From contig JAJYJD010000220.1 of assembly GCA_021789755.1 (NCBI GenBank), positions 1-6,059 on the forward strand: a stretch of 6,059 nt of DNA. The letters run 5' to 3'. Made by a program: the position numbers and the translations under genes. The stretch is from Bacteroidota bacterium. GTDB taxonomy: Bacteria; Bacteroidota; Ignavibacteria; Kryptoniales; JAKASW01. Positions 1 to 5,219 of the stretch are shown piece after piece; position 1 is the stretch's first letter; each line of letters starts with the position of its first letter. The notes under the pieces were generated by a model. That model saw only the letters and a list, made by a program, of their open reading frames with translations, was not told where the DNA came from and did no database searches.

Positions 1-1
1 A

Positions 2-247
2 CTGCTGTTCATGATCGTATCGTTCTACGTTCTATTCAACAGCCAGGCCCCGTTTGCGGCAAAGGTTGTTTTTACCATCGCCCCGGTATTGATCTGGATT
101 CTCGGGGGCTTCGCAATTTATCGTGAGTACCGGGAACAGGAGAGAGAACGGCAGAGGGAGGAGGAAATCCTATGCGAGGCGAAACGGATCCTCGACGGGA
201 CCCGGGACCCTGCCGGGAAAAGCCGGGAAGAAGAGAGACGCGATTGA
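2..247 (+). CDS. Small membrane protein with charged C-terminal tail, 5' end probably outside the window
   Basis: I do not recognise this gene. The frame is open from base 2 (Leu-Leu-Phe) and has its first ATG at 11, giving at least 78 residues before TGA at 245-247. Numbering from that Met, a hydrophobic stretch runs to about residue 9, followed by a short polar turn and a clear membrane segment at about 19-37 (VVFTIAPVLIWILGGFAIY). The tail from residue 38 is dominated by Arg and Glu, looks helical and is probably cytoplasmic. The first hydrophobic stretch is already under way at the window edge and the ten bases before the ATG show no ribosome site, so the true start is probably further left. 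Codon use resembles that of the neighbours. It is followed by a 115-nt gap and then the co-directional CPBP protease gene; a shared transcript is possible but not shown. Confidence 0.5.
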   Translation: MLFMIVSFYVLFNSQAPFAAKVVFTIAPVLIWILGGFAIYREYREQERERQREEEILCEAKRILDGTRDPAGKSREEERRD

Positions 248-352
248 ATCGGAAGGAAGCCGGTCCGGCCGGGGATGCTGAATCCACGTGTTCGTTCTTC
301 ATTCTCCCGACGTTAGTTCAGCCGTGACGGGAATGGTCCGGTACAATACAGT

Positions 353-356
353 GGAG
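353..356 (+). promoter_or_regulatory. Ribosome binding site of the CPBP protease gene
   Basis: GGAG lies six bases before the ATG at 363, normal SD spacing. This supports the ATG at 363 as the start. Confidence 0.6.
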
Positions 357-362
357 CAATAA

Positions 363-1460
363 ATGAATCCAACCAGCTTTTTCTCGGAATATTGGCTTTA
401 CGTACTTATTTATCAGGCCGTTTGCGCATTTGCTTCCGCATCGGTTGCGCGACTGCGCCGCAGGGACCAGGGGTACTGGTTCATACTGGGCTTCATCTTC
501 GGTGTGTTTGCCGTCGCGGCCGTCGCCGCCATCAGGAAACTCCCTGATGAACTCGCACCGAAGAACAACCTCCTCCTGGATTCAGAACACTACCTACGAA
601 GCGGGTGGCGTTTCCTGCTTTTCTTCGTTGTCGTGCTGGTCCTTTATTATCTTTCCGCGGTTCTCGCAAAATTGTCGGGCATTGTGCCGGCTCAATCGTT
701 TTTCTTCCTTTTCTATTTAGACGTGCTCCTGGCGACTTACCTCATGCTGAGAATCGTCGACAGGAGAAAATTCACTTCGGTTGGATTTCCTTATCACGGA
801 AAGATCATGAAAGAAATTCTCTTCGGCTTCCTTCTGGGTGCCGCTATGATCGGGGTTGTCGGAGGGGTGGAATTTGTCGTCGGGGCGGTGAGGCTGGACC
901 TGAGACCCGGACAGAGCTTTGCGCTGCTGATCCAGAATTTCGGATTGAGCTTCCTGTTGTTCGGCTTCTTCGCGATGGGTGAAGAAGTGATATTCCGCGG
1001 TTACCCGTTCCAGGTGCTGATCGAGGGGACGGGCGCGGTGGCCGCAACAATCCTGATGTCGCTCGTCTTCGGCGTAATACACGTGATGAACCCGGACGCG
1101 AATTTCTTCTCGACCGTGAACACGATGCTCGCAGGTGTTTGGCTCAGCCTCGCGTATTTGAAAACCAGGACTCTCTACTTCCCGTTCGGAATGCACTTCG
1201 GGTGGAACCTCGTGCAGAGCTTTTTCCTTTCACTGCCTGTCAGCGGGCTGATGACCAGCCGGACGATATTCATTCCCCACGACTTTGGTCCGGGGTGGCT
1301 TACAGGCGGGAGGTACGGGCCGGAAGCCGGCGTCGGCACGACCGTCGTGATGGTTGCCGCCATCGTCTACTTCCTTGTGGATAAAAGGATCAAACCCGCT
1401 TACGATTATGCCGCATCGAAAGAACGGAAGAGCACGGTCGGGCCGACCTCTGCAGCGTGA
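363..1460 (+). CDS. CPBP (CAAX/Abi) family intramembrane metalloprotease with N-terminal two-helix extension
   Basis: A 365-residue polytopic inner-membrane protein. The family signature is complete: E207-E208-x3-R212 (GEEVIFRG), a helix ending FGVIH with H240, and H278-x3-N282 (HFGWN). In the family these glutamates, histidines and the Asn form the metal-dependent active site inside the membrane. A GGRYGPEAG segment at 315-323 and a last helix at about 326-339 follow, as in many members. Membrane segments are visible near 11-29, 37-57, 82-104, 110-130, 151-176, 187-206, 222-242, 251-268 and 273-292. The first ~60 residues (two helices joined by the basic ARLRRRDQGYWF) lie outside the usual CPBP core and look like an added module. 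Characterised relatives process prenylated CAAX proteins in eukaryotes; bacterial members are linked to bacteriocin immunity or peptide maturation, but no bacteriocin gene is nearby and the substrate is unknown. It ends 53 nt from the end of the convergent phosphatase gene. Family assignment is firm, role unknown. Confidence 0.93.
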   Translation: MNPTSFFSEYWLYVLIYQAVCAFASASVARLRRRDQGYWFILGFIFGVFAVAAVAAIRKLPDELAPKNNLLLDSEHYLRSGWRFLLFFVVVLVLYYLSAVLAKLSGIVPAQSFFFLFYLDVLLATYLMLRIVDRRKFTSVGFPYHGKIMKEILFGFLLGAAMIGVVGGVEFVVGAVRLDLRPGQSFALLIQNFGLSFLLFGFFAMGEEVIFRGYPFQVLIEGTGAVAATILMSLVFGVIHVMNPDANFFSTVNTMLAGVWLSLAYLKTRTLYFPFGMHFGWNLVQSFFLSLPVSGLMTSRTIFIPHDFGPGWLTGGRYGPEAGVGTTVVMVAAIVYFLVDKRIKPAYDYAASKERKSTVGPTSAA

Positions 1461-1513
1461 TCGAAGCCTGTTGAGAATGTATTAGAGTTGTCGGGGCGGT
1501 CGGGGGTCCTGGA

Positions 1514-3214
1514 CTATTTCGACCGCTTCATGACGAGGAGAGTCATGTCGTCGAACTGGGGTGTGTCGGATACATGAGTCCTCACCTCCGCCAGGAGCGA
1601 GGCAGCTATTTCTTCGGCGGTATTGTTCAAATGATGCTTGATTGTATCCTCAATCCTTTGGGCGCCGAACCTCACGCCGCTTGAATTCACGGCATCCTGT
1701 ATCCCGTCAGAGAAAATTGCCAGGACATCGCCCTTTTTGAATTCGAGTTTGTCCTCTTCGAACGGGAAGTGGTCGACGACGCCGAGGGGGATACCGCCGG
1801 TCTTCAGTTTCACAGCGCCTTTCCATTTGCGGAAAAAGAAAGGGTCTTCGTGTCCGGCATTCGTGTAATGGAAGACATGCGTTTCCAGGTCGAGGACTCC
1901 GTAAAACAGGGTCACGAATTTATCCGGTGCAGTCGAGACTACGAGGAGATCATTGGACTGCCGCACGCAGTCTCTGGCCGACGGATAGAGCCTCGCATAC
2001 GCCCTGAACGTTGCCTGGACATTTGCCATCAGGAGCGCGGCCGGCATTCCTTTGCCGGAGACATCCCCGAGAGAGAGCGCCATTCGCCCGTTTTCAAGCA
2101 TGATGAAATCGTACAGATCTCCCGCCACCGACTTTGCAGGGATCGACCTGGCGGAGAACTCGTATCCTTCGATGACGGGGAGTTCTTTGGGAAGTAGCCC
2201 GATCTGAACGGTGTGCGCGGCCGAAAGCTCCTTTTCGAGCGCTATTTTTCTGCGTTCTTCATCATAAAGCCTTGCCTTCTCGAGTGCGAGCGCGGCATGG
2301 ACGGAGAGCGCGTTGATCGAATTCTCGTCGTCTGCGGTGAAAACTCCATCGCGCTTGTTGAGGAGCTGGAAGACGCCGACGATCTTGCCGTCCTTGTTTT
2401 TCATCGGCATGCAAAGGATAGTCTTGGTGTGGTAGCCGGTCTTCTTGTCGACCTCCGGATTGAAACGCGCGTCGAGGTACGCGTCGGGTATGTTCAGCGT
2501 GTAGCCCGTCGCGGCGACGTATCCGGAAATGCCTTTCCCGATCGGGAGCCTTATGGTAATCGGCTCCAAAGCCTCGAGCACTTTGGACCACAATTCACCC
2601 TTCTTCTCGTCGACGAGGTAGACCGTTCCGCTGTCTGCATCGACTATTTTGACCGCGATATCCAGTATGACCTTGAGGAGCTCGTCGAGATTGAGGGCAG
2701 AGTTGATCATCTTGGACGCATCGATGATCCGCTCCAACCTCCGGATGTCTATGAGGAGATGTCTTGTAGTGTGCTCGAGCTCCTGGATGAAGTGGTTGTT
2801 CTGGGACCTTAACCTGATAGACGTGACGAGTAAGAGACGGAGGGCGAAAGGATGACTTTCCTGAAGAAGTCTGTCGAAGTCGCGTTTGCCGAGGACATAA
2901 GTGGTCGTGTCGTCCACGGCAGCAACTCTCCCCGATCGCGGCCGCCCGTCGATCAGGGAAATCTCGCCGTAGAAATCCCCGGGGTGTAGAAGGGCGAGCC
3001 TGAATTCGTCTCCGAATTTCGTTCGCCTCGTTACCTTGACGCGTCCTTCGAGTATCAGGTGAATACCGGTTTCGTCGCTTTCATCTTCCATGATGACTTC
3101 TCCGGCGAGATAGTGGTGCTCCCGGAGGTGCGGCAGAATGGATTTGAAATGCTCCTCAGATACATCTTCAAGAAGAATGTTCAGGCGAAGACGTTCTTGA
3201 ACCGATGGTGTCAT
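1514..3214 (-). CDS. Cyclic-nucleotide-binding / GAF / SpoIIE (PP2C-type) serine phosphatase, RsbU-like
   Basis: A cytoplasmic signalling protein of 566 residues from the ATG at 3214. Domains in order: a cyclic-nucleotide-binding beta-barrel at about 12-130, with E84 (YGE) and R93 (PRSG), the residues that hold the phosphate in CRP/PKA-type pockets; a helical linker at about 131-170; a GAF domain at about 171-316; a coiled coil at about 310-340; and a SpoIIE/PP2C phosphatase at about 356-563. Phosphatase metal ligands are visible: D366 (AGDLYDF), D384 (GDVSGKG), D503 (FSDGI) and D555/D556 (QFDDMTLL). YTNAGHEDP and GGIPLGV also fit the family. By analogy with RsbU/RsbP it would dephosphorylate an anti-anti-sigma protein, gated by two ligand inputs; no such partner is encoded here. 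The frame extends to a TTG at 3241 (575 residues), but that has no SD site and would sit only a few bases after a possible -10 element, so ATG 3214 is preferred. Architecture is sure; the start is less so. Confidence 0.93.
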   Translation of the reverse strand: MTPSVQERLRLNILLEDVSEEHFKSILPHLREHHYLAGEVIMEDESDETGIHLILEGRVKVTRRTKFGDEFRLALLHPGDFYGEISLIDGRPRSGRVAAVDDTTTYVLGKRDFDRLLQESHPFALRLLLVTSIRLRSQNNHFIQELEHTTRHLLIDIRRLERIIDASKMINSALNLDELLKVILDIAVKIVDADSGTVYLVDEKKGELWSKVLEALEPITIRLPIGKGISGYVAATGYTLNIPDAYLDARFNPEVDKKTGYHTKTILCMPMKNKDGKIVGVFQLLNKRDGVFTADDENSINALSVHAALALEKARLYDEERRKIALEKELSAAHTVQIGLLPKELPVIEGYEFSARSIPAKSVAGDLYDFIMLENGRMALSLGDVSGKGMPAALLMANVQATFRAYARLYPSARDCVRQSNDLLVVSTAPDKFVTLFYGVLDLETHVFHYTNAGHEDPFFFRKWKGAVKLKTGGIPLGVVDHFPFEEDKLEFKKGDVLAIFSDGIQDAVNSSGVRFGAQRIEDTIKHHLNNTAEEIAASLLAEVRTHVSDTPQFDDMTLLVMKRSK

Positions 3215-3252
3215 ATTAGTTTTTGAAAAGACCTCGGGCAATTATGCAAAGC

Positions 3253-3285
3253 TGTATACAATTTAATTCCGGAATTCGGTCTATT
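3253..3285 (-). promoter_or_regulatory. Possible promoter of the SpoIIE-type phosphatase gene
   Basis: Read on the minus strand, TAGACC (4 of 6 to TTGACA), a 19-nt spacer and TATACA (4 of 6 to TATAAT, at 3253-3258) precede the gene. Transcription would begin near 3246, leaving a leader of about 30 nt to the ATG at 3214 but almost none to the TTG at 3241. The spacer is one or two bases longer than ideal and contains the palindrome at 3265-3276. Weak match, offered as a candidate only. Confidence 0.25.
3265..3276. repeat. Perfect 12-bp palindrome upstream of the phosphatase gene
   Basis: AATTCCGGAATT is a perfect dyad placed 51-62 bp before the ATG at 3214, inside the candidate promoter spacer. 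Nine of its bases (AATTCCGGA on the minus strand) recur upstream of the other minus-strand gene at 4589-4597. Such a position would suit an operator, but no regulator gene is in the window. Confidence 0.4.
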
Positions 3286-3570
3286 GTAAGTGCTTCCCGT
3301 CACATGACTCTTGCCGTTGAAAATAACTATATCATTCAATAAAGGAAACAATGAAGTCCCCAATTTTCGCTGAAATTGTCGATTGAGCGGAGGTACATGA
3401 GGGCTGTTGCTCAGCCAATTCTTGTCCGGGCGTCGTATTCATAGGATCCTGGATATTGACGATCGCACAAAGGAATACATTGGCGTGGAGCCGGAAAGGA
3501 AAAGGGGGGGTAGGATCAAGGGTCGGAATTACCACCGTCCGGCTGGCGACTAACCGTGCGGCTCGATCCC

Positions 3571-3588
3571 CGGCCTGCTTTGCGGCCG
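3571..3588 (-). repeat. GC-rich hairpin downstream of the lipoprotein gene
   Basis: On the minus strand CGGCC-GC-AAA-GC-A-GGCCG folds into a seven-pair stem with one bulged A and an AAA loop. It sits about 50 nt beyond the lipoprotein stop codon. No run of T follows, so it could protect or help define the 3' end but is not a classical terminator. Confidence 0.35.
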
Positions 3589-3639
3589 CCCCTGATCGGC
3601 CTCCCCATTCCTTATCGACAAAACTTCCGGATGAAATCT

Positions 3640-4497
3640 TTACTGCATTGTCGGAGACGGCTGTGTACCGGACGCCAGGTTTACTTTCAGCCAGAAGTCG
3701 ATCTGCTTGGGTGCCTGTCCTTCGCCCTGCGCGCGAGAGTAGCTTCCGCGTTCGCCGCCTCTCATGCCGCCGCCTTCCATGCCTCCGGGCATTTCTCCTC
3801 CCACTCCGCCTTCTCCTCCCGGCATTCCCTCTCCACCTTCGCCTCTTCCAGCGCCCGGCCTTTCGAACTGACCGCGCGGCTCGAACTTTCCGCCTTCGAA
3901 GCCTATTCCGACCTGGTCGCCCTTCGGGTTTATCGCATACGGATCTTCGGCCGAAGTGTGCAGCGGGACTCTCAGTTCATAAATCAGGCCGTCACCCAGG
4001 TTCCTCATCTGCAGCTGGATTCCCTTAAGATCGGCGACCGTCATTCTCACCGGTCCGTTTTCATTGACGCCAAGGAGCTCGAGCTCGTTGGGGCTTTTCA
4101 AGACGAAGCTGGAATTTTCCCCTGTCTGTGCCTGCCCAGGTGTTCTTCTGAAGTTGTCTCCCTCAGTATGGCCGATCGGGAAGTGGATCCCGAACTTTTC
4201 TCCGGTGCCGCCCTTCGGGTCGAACCATACCGTGAGCCCGAGTCCCATGATCTGAAATGTCTGCCGGCGATCCGTCGTCTTCAGTATCATGTAAAGATAA
4301 TTCGAGTCGTTCCGGATTCCGGCGGTCAACTGTGCACTCGGGATGTAAAACATGGTGTCGCCCCAGTCTTTGTCGCTTCCGTCGACGACGATCTGGTTGC
4401 CGCTCCATGCACTCTTAACGAGAAGCATGCTTGTGCAGCCTGTGAAAAATAACGGTATGAGAACCAGAACGAACGGGGTATACTTAAGCCACCGCAT
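3640..4497 (-). CDS. Exported lipoprotein with CBM9-like domain and Gly-rich C-terminal tail
   Basis: A 285-residue protein from the ATG at 4497, chosen because AAGGAG lies seven bases before it and a lipoprotein signal peptide begins at once: basic MRWLK, a hydrophobic core, and the lipobox FTGC with C21 as lipidation site. The frame runs a further 37 codons upstream, but those residues would bury the signal. After C21, residues 36-47 (IVVDGSDKDWGD) match the opening of CBM9-like beta-sandwich domains, which probably extend to about 205, past the strand-like segments YLYMILKT and LTVWFD. Residues 214-250 are a low-complexity run of Gly, Glu, Met, Pro and Arg; the protein then returns to a beta-like end (QIDFWLKVNLAS, about 265-276). 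CBM9 folds classically bind sugar ends, but many bacterial versions are uncharacterised, so ligand and role are unknown. It should be anchored to the inner or outer membrane, facing the periplasm or surface. Likely transcribed alone from the divergent region at 4498-4777. Confidence 0.85.
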   Translation of the reverse strand: MRWLKYTPFVLVLIPLFFTGCTSMLLVKSAWSGNQIVVDGSDKDWGDTMFYIPSAQLTAGIRNDSNYLYMILKTTDRRQTFQIMGLGLTVWFDPKGGTGEKFGIHFPIGHTEGDNFRRTPGQAQTGENSSFVLKSPNELELLGVNENGPVRMTVADLKGIQLQMRNLGDGLIYELRVPLHTSAEDPYAINPKGDQVGIGFEGGKFEPRGQFERPGAGRGEGGEGMPGGEGGVGGEMPGGMEGGGMRGGERGSYSRAQGEGQAPKQIDFWLKVNLASGTQPSPTMQ

Positions 4498-4498
4498 G

Positions 4499-4511
4499 AA
4501 AGGACTCCTTT
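4499..4511. repeat. 13-bp inverted repeat covering the lipoprotein ribosome site
   Basis: AAAGGACTCCTTT has six-base arms around one central base, and it ends one base before the start codon. It can act as a DNA dyad or as a weak five-pair RNA hairpin with a three-base loop holding the SD sequence. Confidence 0.45.
4505..4510 (-). promoter_or_regulatory. Ribosome binding site deciding the lipoprotein start
   Basis: AAGGAG on the minus strand is seven bases before the ATG at 4497. It picks this start over the longer frame reaching 4608. The site is inside a perfect inverted repeat (4499-4511), so on the transcript AAAGG could pair with CCUUU across an AGU loop and partly hide it. Confidence 0.75.
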
Positions 4512-4575
4512 TGGGTTTTCGAGACCTGGCAATAATTCGCATATCGACTACCATTTGATTATTACGATGCAGAAT

Positions 4576-4590
4576 GAGTTTAATAAACTC
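4576..4590. repeat. 15-bp perfect inverted repeat, operator-like
   Basis: GAGTTTAATAAACTC has seven-base arms around one central A. It lies 79-93 bp upstream of the lipoprotein start, directly beside the shared AATTCCGGA element (4589-4597, minus strand). AT-rich dyads of this size at this place commonly bind dimeric regulators; which one cannot be told from here. Confidence 0.5.
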
Positions 4591-4624
4591 CGGAATTGAT
4601 TTCACCACCGCAGATCGCGAGTGT

Positions 4625-4650
4625 GCCGCACGAGCATGAGGCGGCTTTTT
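4625..4650 (+). terminator. Terminator-like hairpin with T5 tract in the divergent region
   Basis: GCCGC (4625-4629) pairs with GCGGC (4641-4645) across an 11-base loop, followed directly by TTTTT. The stem is all G-C but only five pairs long. No plus-strand gene precedes it within the divergent region. It would act only on antisense transcription coming out of the lipoprotein gene, or as a leader attenuator of the EamA-like gene at 4778. Confidence 0.3.
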
Positions 4651-4730
4651 GCCAAATGCAGTGAAGGAATGAAGCGTCCGGTTGACGGCAATTCGACCGT
4701 GAATCGGGAAAGGTATCCTGCGGGTAAAAA

Positions 4731-4743
4731 AGCTTCCGAAGCT
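4731..4743. repeat. 13-bp perfect inverted repeat upstream of the EamA-like gene
   Basis: AGCTTCCGAAGCT has six-base arms around one central C and ends 34 bp before the ATG at 4778, in the zone where a promoter would be expected. An operator is possible; chance is also possible at this length. Confidence 0.35.
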
Positions 4744-4777
4744 GATGCGGATTTATTAACTTTCCCATAAAAAAACT

Positions 4778-5116
4778 ATGAATTGGCCGTTAATCATACT
4801 CGTCGGCTCGCAAATCCTGTTCAGCGCAGGAGACCTTTTGGCGAGGACATACATGCGCAAATACGGTTTTTCGCTCGCGACTTTCCTCAGCTTCTGGTTT
4901 GCCGCCTATTTTACTATCCGGACGGTAGCCATGTTCGGGCAACTTTATGTGTTCACGTCCGTCCAATTAGGCAAGACCATGGCGCTTTTCGGTGCGGTCT
5001 CGATCATCCTTTCCAACGTCCTCGGACTGCTGGTATTGAAGGAGGTTTTAAGTCCCGCTTCATACGCGGGAATTTCGCTGGCAATTGCGGCCTTCATCAT
5101 CATGGCTCTGCGTTAA
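4778..5116 (+). CDS. Four-helix EamA/SMR-like small membrane protein
   Basis: A 112-residue protein that is almost entirely membrane, with helices at about 3-22, 32-53, 66-87 and 93-111. The second half (ALFGAVSIILSNVLGLLVL, then KEVLSPASYAGISLAIAAF) has the pattern of the EamA/SMR drug-metabolite superfamily: a helix ending before a conserved Glu (E89), a short loop and a Gly-containing last helix. Its length is one EamA repeat or one SMR subunit, so it would work as a dimer. The first helix has Q12 and D19 but no membrane glutamate where EmrE-type exporters carry E14, so a proton-coupled multidrug role is not supported; a lipid-linked sugar or small-metabolite flippase is an alternative. 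A stop at 4757-4759 rules out any in-frame start upstream of 4778. There is no SD site ahead of it, only an A-rich run. It is 103 nt before the S10 peptidase gene on the same strand. Confidence 0.75.
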   Translation: MNWPLIILVGSQILFSAGDLLARTYMRKYGFSLATFLSFWFAAYFTIRTVAMFGQLYVFTSVQLGKTMALFGAVSIILSNVLGLLVLKEVLSPASYAGISLAIAAFIIMALR

Positions 5117-5166
5117 GTCTGTAAGAGTTGCCTGTTCCCGGCGTTGCAGGATTGGATTGCTATTCA

Positions 5167-5193
5167 TTTTCACATAAAGTAGTTTTTTCACAT
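5167..5193. repeat. Direct repeat TTTTCACAT, two copies upstream of the peptidase gene
   Basis: TTTTCACAT occurs at 5167-5175 and again at 5185-5193, eighteen bases apart start to start, in the AT-rich leader 27-53 bp before the ATG at 5220. Each copy contains TTCACA, one base from the TTGACA -35 hexamer, but no good -10 partner is spaced correctly, so the meaning is open. Confidence 0.4.
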
Positions 5194-5208
5194 TTCTTCA
5201 TTTGATAA

Positions 5209-5214
5209 AGGAGG
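5209..5214 (+). promoter_or_regulatory. Ribosome binding site of the S10 peptidase gene
   Basis: AGGAGG, a full SD consensus, lies five bases before the ATG at 5220 and fixes this start. Confidence 0.85.
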
Positions 5215-5219
5215 ACCAA

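Larger units (their letters stand above)
3242..3639. other. 398-nt non-coding gap with inverted repeats and a G7 tract
   Basis: This lies upstream of the phosphatase gene and downstream of the lipoprotein gene, both on the minus strand. I see no convincing gene: the open frames are short, lack ribosome sites and resemble nothing known. The part next to the phosphatase gene is AT-rich and promoter-like. The part at 3490-3601 is GC-rich and holds a G7 run (3504-3510), an 8-bp pairing between 3513-3520 and 3562-3569, and three GGCC-containing arms at 3571-3575, 3584-3588 and 3597-3601. No poly-U tract follows these stems in the minus direction, so a simple intrinsic terminator is not shown. It could be a structured 3' end, a small RNA or just GC-rich spacer. 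Confidence 0.5.
4498..4777. other. Divergent intergenic region between the lipoprotein and EamA-like genes
   Basis: These 280 nt must hold the promoters for both directions. On the minus strand AATAAT (5 of 6 to TATAAT) follows the 15-bp dyad by about 17 nt, but the matching -35 is poor. On the plus strand no good -35/-10 pair is visible. Three one-base-centred palindromes (4499-4511, 4576-4590, 4731-4743) and one terminator-like hairpin (4625-4650) lie in it. A 62-codon minus-strand frame here has no ribosome site or recognisable content and was not called. Confidence 0.5.

Noticed and set aside
250..260. CGGAAGGAAGC, matching the core of the SRP RNA hairpin
   Set aside because: The flanking bases do not form the required stem or the symmetric loop; 11 bases alone are a chance match.
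259..269. GCCGGTCCGGC palindrome after the first gene
   Set aside because: GC-only and 11 bases long in GC-rich DNA; it cannot form a usable hairpin with a one-base centre and has no T run.
300..335. Interrupted inverted repeat (CATT..CCCG with CGGGAATG) before the CPBP gene
   Set aside because: Needs a two-base bulge and an 18-base loop and has no T tract; too weak to call a terminator or operator.
342..347. TACAAT as a -10 box for the CPBP gene
   Set aside because: No -35 match at 16-18 bp upstream and it lies only 15 nt from the start codon, overlapping the expected leader.
717..1196. 159-codon minus-strand frame inside the CPBP gene
   Set aside because: It lies fully antisense to a protein with complete catalytic motifs and is rich in His, Glu and Arg, as expected of a shadow frame.
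1461..1513. Possible bidirectional terminator between the convergent genes
   Set aside because: The 53-nt gap is G-rich but shows no stem with a T tract on either strand.
3332..3535. 67-codon minus-strand frame in the 398-nt gap
   Set aside because: Starts with GTG, has no SD site and resembles no known protein; the shorter version from ATG 3442 (36 codons) is equally unsupported.
3556..3576. GGCTCGATCCCCGG, resembling a tRNA T-loop
   Set aside because: The five-base arms around it do not pair, and no acceptor, D or anticodon arm can be drawn on either strand.
3456..4452. Long plus-strand open frames (190 and 298 codons) opposite the lipoprotein gene
   Set aside because: They are antisense to a gene with a clear lipobox, SD site and domain. 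They carry no ribosome site, and their Ser/Arg/Ala-rich composition comes from the complement of the Gly-rich tail.
4580..4768. 62-codon minus-strand frame in the divergent region
   Set aside because: No ribosome site, no recognisable pattern, and it overlaps the palindromes and promoter zone. The several Cys residues are not arranged as a metal site.
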